Of a stretch of DNA of 64,000 bases, positions 58,677-64,000 are shown piece after piece (the stretch's first letter is position 1; the number at the start of each line of letters is the position of its first letter). Source of the stretch: RGIG1681 sp017467625 (GTDB taxonomy: Bacteria > Bacillota > Clostridia > Christensenellales > UBA1242); NCBI GenBank assembly GCA_017467625.1, contig JAFUSN010000002.1:8756-72755 (forward strand), in the 5' to 3' direction. Position numbers and translations under genes: made by a program. Below the pieces are notes generated by a model. It was not told the DNA's origin. It saw only the letters and a list, made by a program, of their open reading frames with translations, and did not search any database.

Positions 58677-59717
58677 ATGGCAAATATTAAAGTTGCAATT
58701 AACGGATTTGGAAGAATTGGTCGTTTGGCATTCAGACAAATGTTTGGTGCTAAAGGCTATGAAATTGTTGCAATCAACGATTTAACAAGTCCAAAAATGC
58801 TTGCTCATCTTTTAAAATATGATTCAGCACAAGGACCATATGCACTTGCAAGCACAGTAAAATCATCTGAGGACGGTGCTGAAGAAGGCTGGATTTCTGT
58901 TGCTGGAAAGAAAATTAGAATTTATGCTGAAAAAGACGCCGTAAACTGCCCATGGAAGGCACTTGGCGTTGATGTTGTTTTGGAATGCACAGGCTTCTAT
59001 ACATCAAAGGAAAAATCAATGGCACACATCACTGCAGGAGCTAAAAAGGTTATCATTTCTGCTCCAGCAGGAAAAGATCTTCCAACAGTTGTTTATTCAG
59101 TTAACGAAAAAATATTAAAAAAGACTGATACAATCATTTCAGCGGCAAGCTGCACAACAAACTGCTTGGCACCAATGGCAAAAGCACTCAACGATAAATT
59201 TCCAATCGTTTCAGGAATTATGACAACTGTTCATGCTTACACTGGTGATCAGATGCTTCTTGATGGGCCACACAGAAAAGGTGATTTGAGAAGAGCAAGA
59301 GCAGCTGCTTGTAACATTGTTCCAAACTCAACAGGTGCTGCAAAAGCAATTGGCTTAGTTATTCCAGAACTTGCAGGAAAACTTATTGGATCAGCTCAAC
59401 GTGTTCCTGTTGCAACAGGTTCTTCAACAATTTTAGTTGCTGTTGTTGATGGAAAAGGCAAGGAAGTTACAGTTGAAGATATTAATGCAGCAATGAAAAA
59501 ACAATCTTCTGATTCATTTGGATACAACACTGATGAAATTGTTTCAGGTGATATTGTTGGAAGCACATATGGTTCAATTTTTGATGCAACTCAAACAATG
59601 GTTACACCAGTTGGAAATGGGCTTTATCAAGTTCAAGTTGTTGCTTGGTATGATAATGAAAATTCATACACATCACAAATGGTTAGAACAATTAAATATT
59701 TTGCAGAATTGAAATAA
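58677..59717 (+). CDS. gap: glyceraldehyde-3-phosphate dehydrogenase
   Basis: 346-residue NAD-dependent glycolytic enzyme. VAINGFGRIGRLAFRQ (about 6-21) is the NAD fold; the catalytic Cys is in SAASCTTNCLAP (near residue 159), and HAYTGDQMLLDGPHRKGDLR holds the catalytic His and phosphate sites. Asn-Asp near residue 35 (AINDLTSP) suggests NAD rather than NADP. AAGGAG precedes the ATG. It is transcribed alone and diverges from fba, pairing two glycolytic genes on one spacer. Confidence 0.97.
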   Translation: MANIKVAINGFGRIGRLAFRQMFGAKGYEIVAINDLTSPKMLAHLLKYDSAQGPYALASTVKSSEDGAEEGWISVAGKKIRIYAEKDAVNCPWKALGVDVVLECTGFYTSKEKSMAHITAGAKKVIISAPAGKDLPTVVYSVNEKILKKTDTIISAASCTTNCLAPMAKALNDKFPIVSGIMTTVHAYTGDQMLLDGPHRKGDLRRARAAACNIVPNSTGAAKAIGLVIPELAGKLIGSAQRVPVATGSSTILVAVVDGKGKEVTVEDINAAMKKQSSDSFGYNTDEIVSGDIVGSTYGSIFDATQTMVTPVGNGLYQVQVVAWYDNENSYTSQMVRTIKYFAELK

Positions 59718-59725
59718 AAAAACTC

Positions 59726-59754
59726 AAAAAAGGCGGCTGAGCCGTCTTTTTTTA
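59726..59754 (+). terminator. terminator of gap
   Basis: AAGGCGGC pairs with GCCGTCTT (one G-T pair) around TGA, flanked by A- and T-runs. Confidence 0.9.
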
Positions 59755-59773
59755 TTGCTTAAATAAAAATAAA

Positions 59774-59802
59774 TTTACAACAGGGCGAAATTGTGATAAA
59801 CT
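59774..59802 (+). promoter_or_regulatory. promoter of the zinc-ribbon/TM2 gene, mnmA and trpS
   Basis: TTTACA-17-TAAACT, about 30 bases before the ATG at 59833, which has a GGAG ribosome site. Confidence 0.65.
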
Positions 59803-59832
59803 TACTTTGTAAAATGTTAATATGGAGCTATT

Positions 59833-61176
59833 ATGAGTAAATGTCCAAGATGTGCATCTGAATATTCATCAAATGACAAAAAATGTCCAAGATGCGGGCT
59901 TGAAGTTCGTCAAATGAAAAAGTTTTTGGCTTCGCAGGGTGCTGATTTGAATGAAGAAACAAAATTGGAAAAATCGACTGAAGTTTCAGTTAATTTGAAC
60001 CAAGATGAGACAAAACCAAAAGCAGAAAAACCAAAATCTGAAAGGCAACTTAAAAGGGAACAGAAACTTGCTGAAAAAAAGGCCAAAAAAGCAGAAAAGC
60101 AAAAGGCGAAAGAAGAACTTTTTAATGAACAGACGGATTTTTCAAAATTTGCTAGAAATACTGAAGAAAATATTGAAGCCAGAAAAAACTATGATGGCTC
60201 TTTTAAGCAACGCAGAAAATTCGCAAAAGAAAAAAATCAAAACCCACAATTCAATCTTGACGAAAATGGCGAATTTGACATTGATACAAGTGATGTTGAA
60301 ATTGTTGGTGAAGAAAATGCAAAACTTATTGAAGAGCAAAAACAGAGAGAATATAGTATAAGAAAGGCTCGTGGCGATTATAAAGAACCTAAAATTGCAT
60401 GGTGGGATTTGTATAAACTTGCCGATCGTGCAATGGCAAGGCGCAAAATTAAAAAAGAAGTTAACAAAGCAGCGGTTCAAAAGCCACCTTTTGTAAAAAA
60501 GGCAAAACTTTTAATTTTGTGTATTTTCCTTGGTTGGGTTGGTGCACATGATTTTTATGCCCGAAACCACAAACGGGGTTTTGTTTCGCTTATAACAGCC
60601 ATCCTTTCATTTGGGCTTTATGCGCTTTCATCAACTTGGGTTTGGATTCAGTCTGCTCAGTTGTGGCTTATTGGATTTCCTGGATTTATAAATCTTTTTA
60701 TGTGGATTAGTGATATATTCAGTATAATTTTTAATAAGTATAAATTTAGAATTCAAAAAGAGAACTTTATTTTTAAACTCAATGTTCAAACACGTGCAAA
60801 ACTTGGGAAAAAATATATTAGCGAGGAGTATTACAGAAAACCTTGGTGGTTTAAATTTAAAGTTTGGTGCAGTGAACAAAAAGAAGCTTCACAAGAGAGA
60901 AAAAAGGCGAGAAAATTAAGAGCTATTGAAATTGAAAAAGCTAAACTTGAAAAAGAAAAAGAATTAAAAAAGCAACTTGCTGATGAAGCTAAGGCTGAGG
61001 AATTTCAAGATGAGCTTAAACAAAAAGAAAAGTTTGAAGCAGCACAGGCTGTTGATAAAAAACTAATTAAAGAAATTGATACATTTGGAAATTCTTCAAA
61101 TGAAGAAAAGAAAGTAAGCGGCGGGAGCCAAAAAAACAAGGTAAAAAAGACATTTAAATCAAAGAAGAAAAAATAA
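59833..61176 (+). CDS. zinc-ribbon and TM2-domain membrane protein
   Basis: 447-residue protein of mixed parts. Residues 4-24 hold two CxxC knuckles (CPRC and CPRC) of a zinc ribbon. A long Lys/Glu/Ala-rich linker follows (about 50-210). A TM2 domain spans about 217-300: ILCIFLGWVGAHDFYARNHK is typical, with two hydrophobic segments. The C-terminal 130 residues are again Lys/Glu-rich and helical. The function of bacterial TM2 proteins is not established. Its TAA overlaps the ATG of mnmA, so they are translationally coupled. Confidence 0.8.
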   Translation: MSKCPRCASEYSSNDKKCPRCGLEVRQMKKFLASQGADLNEETKLEKSTEVSVNLNQDETKPKAEKPKSERQLKREQKLAEKKAKKAEKQKAKEELFNEQTDFSKFARNTEENIEARKNYDGSFKQRRKFAKEKNQNPQFNLDENGEFDIDTSDVEIVGEENAKLIEEQKQREYSIRKARGDYKEPKIAWWDLYKLADRAMARRKIKKEVNKAAVQKPPFVKKAKLLILCIFLGWVGAHDFYARNHKRGFVSLITAILSFGLYALSSTWVWIQSAQLWLIGFPGFINLFMWISDIFSIIFNKYKFRIQKENFIFKLNVQTRAKLGKKYISEEYYRKPWWFKFKVWCSEQKEASQERKKARKLRAIEIEKAKLEKEKELKKQLADEAKAEEFQDELKQKEKFEAAQAVDKKLIKEIDTFGNSSNEEKKVSGGSQKNKVKKTFKSKKKK

Positions 61177-62339
61177 TGCGTGACGAAATTTTAGATGAAA
61201 CAGTTGATAAAAGCAAAATAACGGTGGTTGTTGGAATGAGTGGAGGAGTTGACTCCTCTGTTGTTGCTTTGCTTTTAAAACAGCAAGGATATAATGTCGT
61301 TGGTTTGTTCATGAACAATTGGGAAGAAAATGATCCAAATGGTGTTTGCACAGCAGTTGATGATTTTAATGATGTGAAGCGCGTGGCAAATCAAATTGGA
61401 ATTCCATATTATTCCATTGATTTTTCAAAAGAGTATATGGATAATGTTTTCAAAGACTTTCTGGAAGAGTATTCAAATGGACGCACTCCAAATCCAGATG
61501 TTTTGTGTAATCGTGAAATTAAATTTGGGCCATTTTTAAGGTTTGCAGAAGCGCTTGGTGCAGATAAAATTGCCACTGGTCATTATTGCAATATTGCTTG
61601 TGATGATAATGGAAATTATTACTTGCAAAAAGCTGAAGACCAAGGAAAAGATCAAACTTACTTTTTAAATCAACTTTCACAAGAACAGCTTTCAAAAGTT
61701 ATTTTTCCAATTGGAAAAATGACCAAGGCTGAAATTAGAAAAATTGCAGAGGAAAATAATTTTTCAACTGCAAATAAAAAGGACAGCACAGGAATTTGTT
61801 TTATTGGTGAGCGTAATTTTAAAAACTTTTTAAAAGAGTTTTTACCAGCAAAACCAGGCAAAATTGTGAATATAAATAATGGTGAAGTTGTGGGAAATCA
61901 TGATGGACTTATGTATTACACACTTGGTCAAAGAAAGGGGCTTGGAATTGGAGGCGGGCATGGCGAAAGTGGAGAGGCTTGGTTTGTTGTAAAAAAAGAT
62001 TTAAAAACCAACACGCTTTTTGTTGCTCAAGGAAGTGATGATGCGCTTTATTCAGATGCTTTAATTTCTAATAAATTTAATTGGATTCCAAAAGTGCCAG
62101 CAGAAAAAGAATTTGAATGCACGGCTAAATTTAGATATCGTCAACCAGATCAAAAGGTTAAAGTTAAAATTCGTAATGACGGATCTGTGTATGTTGAATT
62201 TGCTAAAAAGCAAAGGGCAATAACGCCTGGTCAGTATGTTGTTTTATATAAGGCTGAAGAAAATCAAAAGTATGACAACTGCTTAGGTGGCGGGCAAATT
62301 GATGCTGTTATAAAAAACGGAAAAGTATTAGATGTTTAA
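61176..62339 (+). CDS. mnmA: tRNA-specific 2-thiouridylase MnmA
   Basis: 387-residue PP-loop enzyme that thiolates wobble U34. VGMSGGVDSSV is at about 19-29; the catalytic Cys pair is C111 (NPDVLCNREIKFG) and C208 (GICFIGERNF), with KDQTYFL between them. It starts on the last base of the TM2 gene stop. With MnmE and MnmG, also in this window, it covers the main wobble-uridine modification steps. trpS follows at once. Confidence 0.96.
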   Translation: MRDEILDETVDKSKITVVVGMSGGVDSSVVALLLKQQGYNVVGLFMNNWEENDPNGVCTAVDDFNDVKRVANQIGIPYYSIDFSKEYMDNVFKDFLEEYSNGRTPNPDVLCNREIKFGPFLRFAEALGADKIATGHYCNIACDDNGNYYLQKAEDQGKDQTYFLNQLSQEQLSKVIFPIGKMTKAEIRKIAEENNFSTANKKDSTGICFIGERNFKNFLKEFLPAKPGKIVNINNGEVVGNHDGLMYYTLGQRKGLGIGGGHGESGEAWFVVKKDLKTNTLFVAQGSDDALYSDALISNKFNWIPKVPAEKEFECTAKFRYRQPDQKVKVKIRNDGSVYVEFAKKQRAITPGQYVVLYKAEENQKYDNCLGGGQIDAVIKNGKVLDV

Positions 62340-62350
62340 TGGAGGATTTT

Positions 62351-63343
62351 ATGAAAAAAGTAGTTCTGACAGGCATTAAGCCAACGGGAACTCCGCATAT
62401 TGGTAATTATTTTGGTGCAATAAAGCCAGCTATTGAACTTATCAATAGTGATGAATTTGATGGTTTTTATTTCATTGCGGACTACCATGCTTTAAATAGT
62501 CTTCAAACCAGTGAAGACATGAAAAAGTTTACCAGGGAACTTGCGTGCACATGGCTTGCTTGTGGACTTAATCCAGAAAAAAATTATTTTTATAGGCAAA
62601 GTCAAATTCATGAAACTGCTGAGCTTTGTTGGATTTTGATGAATGTAACTCCAAAAGGACTTATGAATAGAGCGCATGCCTATAAAGCCTGCGTTGAGGC
62701 AAATATTGCAAATGGAAAGGATACTGACGATGGTGTCAACATGGGGCTTTATAATTATCCAATTTTAATGGCTGCCGATATTTTACTTTTTAACACAAAA
62801 TTTGTTCCTGTTGGTGCAGATCAAAAACAGCATGTTGAAATGGCGAGAGATATTGCAAAGGCATTCAACAAAAAATATGGTTACACTCTAGTTGTTCCAC
62901 AAGAGATTATTAAAGAGAATGTCGCAACCTTAAAAGGGCTTGATGGTAGAAAGATGAGTAAGAGTTATGGCAACCAAATTCCACTGTTTTGTGACGAGAC
63001 GGTTTTAAAAAAGCTGATCTCAAGTATAAAAACAGACAGTTCGCTTCCTGGTGATCCAAAGAGTACAGATTGCACGCTTTTTGAATATATGAAGGTTTTT
63101 GGGACGGAAGAGAAAATTCATGAAATGGAAGAAAGATTTGCAAATGGGATTTCTTGGGCAGAAGCCAAATCGGAACTTTTTAATATGGCTAACGAATTTT
63201 TAAAACCGATGCGTGAAAAATATAATTATTATATGACTCATTATGAAGAGGTTGAGAAAATACTTGAGGATTCCGAAAGAAAAGTTAGGGTTATTGCAGC
63301 TGAGACACTTGAAAGAGTTAGAAAAGCTGTTGGTGTTATATAA
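62351..63343 (+). CDS. trpS: tryptophan--tRNA ligase
   Basis: 330-residue class I synthetase. The HIGH-like motif is TGTPHIGNYFGA (about 11-22) and the KMSKS motif is GRKMSKSYGN near residue 198. The ATG at 62351 is chosen since GGAGG lies five bases upstream; the ATG at 62339 overlapping the mnmA stop is less likely. Last gene of the 59833-mnmA-trpS transcript, followed by a CG tract and a terminator. Confidence 0.95.
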   Translation: MKKVVLTGIKPTGTPHIGNYFGAIKPAIELINSDEFDGFYFIADYHALNSLQTSEDMKKFTRELACTWLACGLNPEKNYFYRQSQIHETAELCWILMNVTPKGLMNRAHAYKACVEANIANGKDTDDGVNMGLYNYPILMAADILLFNTKFVPVGADQKQHVEMARDIAKAFNKKYGYTLVVPQEIIKENVATLKGLDGRKMSKSYGNQIPLFCDETVLKKLISSIKTDSSLPGDPKSTDCTLFEYMKVFGTEEKIHEMEERFANGISWAEAKSELFNMANEFLKPMREKYNYYMTHYEEVEKILEDSERKVRVIAAETLERVRKAVGVI

Positions 63344-63359
63344 TATATAAATATAGATA

Positions 63360-63373
63360 CGCGTGCGCGCGCG
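63360..63373. other. alternating CG tract between trpS and its terminator
   Basis: CGCGTGCGCGCGCG is a 14-base alternating run in an A/T-rich spacer, 16 bases after trpS and three bases before the terminator hairpin. It is the third such tract in the window (see 18120 and 48422). Confidence 0.7.
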
Positions 63374-63376
63374 AAG

Positions 63377-63407
63377 AAAAGTGGGGAAATCCCCACTTTT
63401 TATTTTT
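63377..63407 (+). terminator. terminator after trpS
   Basis: AAAGTGGGG pairs with CCCCACTTT around AAAT, followed by T-rich sequence. Confidence 0.92.
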
Positions 63408-63433
63408 AAAGTTAAAAAAATTGTAAAAAGGTG

Positions 63434-63462
63434 TTGACATAAAAATTTGTTTGTAGTATTCT
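63434..63462 (+). promoter_or_regulatory. rRNA promoter P1
   Basis: TTGACA-17-TATTCT, preceded by an A/T-rich stretch that could act as an UP element. The bases around the -35 (AAAAAGGTGTTGACA) are repeated at P2. Confidence 0.78.
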
Positions 63463-63543
63463 CTAGTGGACGCGCCCAAAAGTGCGTTCATAATATCAAA
63501 CAAAATAAGTTAATAAAATTTTTAAAATTTTTTAAAAAAGGTG

Positions 63544-63572
63544 TTGACAAAAATTTTTAAATTTGGTATTAT
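63544..63572 (+). promoter_or_regulatory. rRNA promoter P2
   Basis: TTGACA-17-TATTAT, 110 bases after P1 and sharing the upstream AAAAAGGTGTTGACA word. Tandem promoters are usual for rRNA operons. Confidence 0.85.
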
Positions 63573-63737
63573 TGTTTTGTTCCGCACGGAACAGTCGTAA
63601 ATTGACAATTGAATATATTGAAATGTACAAGGTTTTTTAAAGAATTATTTAAATGATACTTGTTAATTTCTTGAGAAAGATTACATACTAAATACAAACT
63701 TTATTAGTCAGTATTAATGTCTAAGAAGTTAGAATTA
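63573..63737 (+). other. rRNA leader and 16S 5' processing region
   Basis: Between P2 and 16S lies a transcribed leader with ATTGACAATTGAATA at 63601, which resembles the boxA-like element common in Firmicutes rRNA leaders. Bases further on (ACAAGG near 63626 and ACTTGT near 63657) can pair locally and may be part of the processing stem, whose other half would lie beyond 16S, outside the window. Confidence 0.5.
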
Positions 63738-64000
63738 AAACATAAGAGTTTGATTCTGGCTCAGGACGAACGCTGGCGGTATGCTTAAGACATGCAAGTC
63801 GAACGAGCGATTGAGTGTGCTTGCACATTCAAAAGCGAGTGGCGGACGGGTGAGTAACGCGTGAGCAACCTGCCTCTTTCAACGGGATACCAATTGGAAA
63901 CGATTGTTAATACCGTATATGACCACAGCATCGCATGGTGCAGGGGTGAAAGGGTTTACTGGAAAGAGATGGGCTCGCGTCTGATTAGCTAGTTGGTGGG
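63738..64000 (+). rRNA. rrs: 16S ribosomal RNA, 5' part
   Basis: The universal 27F site AGAGTTTGATTCTGGCTCAG begins at 63745, followed by GACGAACGCTGGCGG, CATGCAAGTCGAACG and GGCGGACGGGTGAGTAACGC. Counting back seven bases puts the mature 5' end near 63738. About 260 bases are present; the gene continues past the window. The CGGTATGCTTAAGACATGC variant after GCTGG is of the Clostridia sort, but I cannot name the group. Confidence 0.97.

Noticed and set aside
63602..63607. TTGACA as a third rRNA promoter
   Set aside because: No acceptable -10 hexamer lies at 16-18 bases; the word fits the boxA-like leader element better.
1..64000. CRISPR arrays, tRNA genes, integrases, phage genes
   Set aside because: Looked for on both strands; no regularly spaced repeats, T-loop patterns or recognisable mobile-element proteins were found.

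Overview
The window is a 64 kb stretch of AT-rich bacterial chromosome using the standard code (TGA is a stop, Trp is TGG). It looks like a Gram-positive, low-GC Bacillota, most likely an uncultured member of Clostridia. The reasons are the origin-type cluster (rpmH, rnpA, yidD, yidC, jag, mnmE, mnmG, dnaA, dnaN, recF, gyrB, gyrA), a DnaI-type helicase loader next to a DnaD-type protein, a short-type YidC plus Jag, a YwlG homologue, an L10 leader, and the 5' end of a 16S rRNA gene at the right edge. I cannot assign family or genus from what is here. No tRNA gene, CRISPR array, transposase, prophage or plasmid gene was seen.

Layout. 1-4.6 kb: end of an unknown gene, ywlG-like gene, methyltransferase, a truncated pyrophosphatase-like remnant, an ABC exporter and an orphan gene. 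4.6-8.6 kb (minus): mnmE, a GNAT gene and mnmG. 9.2-12.1 kb (minus): rpmH-rnpA-yidD-yidC-jag, where rpmH carries a one-base frameshift and YidC an unusually long extracytoplasmic loop. 12.1-15.3 kb (minus): dnaA-dnaN-membrane protein. 15.4-23 kb: recF and gyrB-mazG-gyrA on plus with two orphan genes on minus. Genes point left on the left side and right on the right side of about 15.3 kb, so the replication origin is probably near the dnaA/recF divergence, although I see no DnaA-box cluster there. 23-27 kb: a block of lineage-type orphan genes and a dispersed repeat. 27-34.4 kb: helicase loader and DnaD-like protein (minus), diverging from sbcD-sbcC. 34.4-37.2 kb: small peptide, GT8 glycosyltransferase, LOG-family protein, radical SAM enzyme. 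37.2-44.2 kb: rRNA uracil methyltransferase, miaA, hisS, rdgB, yfhO-like gene. 44.5-48.4 kb: orphan membrane protein, prfB with programmed frameshift, tsaD. 48.5-54.3 kb: rpmG-secE-nusG, rplK-rplA, rplJ-rplL, with two orphan genes inserted between rplA and rplJ. 54.3-63.3 kb: GT-C mannosyltransferase-like gene, methionine aminopeptidase with SEC-C motif, two orphans, fba, gap, zinc-ribbon/TM2 protein, mnmA, trpS. 63.4-64 kb: tandem rRNA promoters and the start of 16S rRNA.

Function. The window is dominated by replication start and topology (dnaA, dnaN, recF, gyrAB, helicase loader, DnaD-like), translation (L34, L33, L11, L1, L10, L7/L12, RF2, HisRS, TrpRS) and tRNA/rRNA modification (mnmE, mnmG, mnmA, miaA, tsaD, rlmD-type). 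MnmE, MnmG and MnmA together supply the wobble uridine 5-carboxymethylaminomethyl and 2-thio modifications. About thirteen genes have no family I recognise, and several sit inside clusters that are normally contiguous. Promoters are easy to read (TTGACA/TATAAT, 16-18 bp spacing), and a subset has the -10 box only 6-8 nt before the start codon, which suggests leaderless mRNAs.
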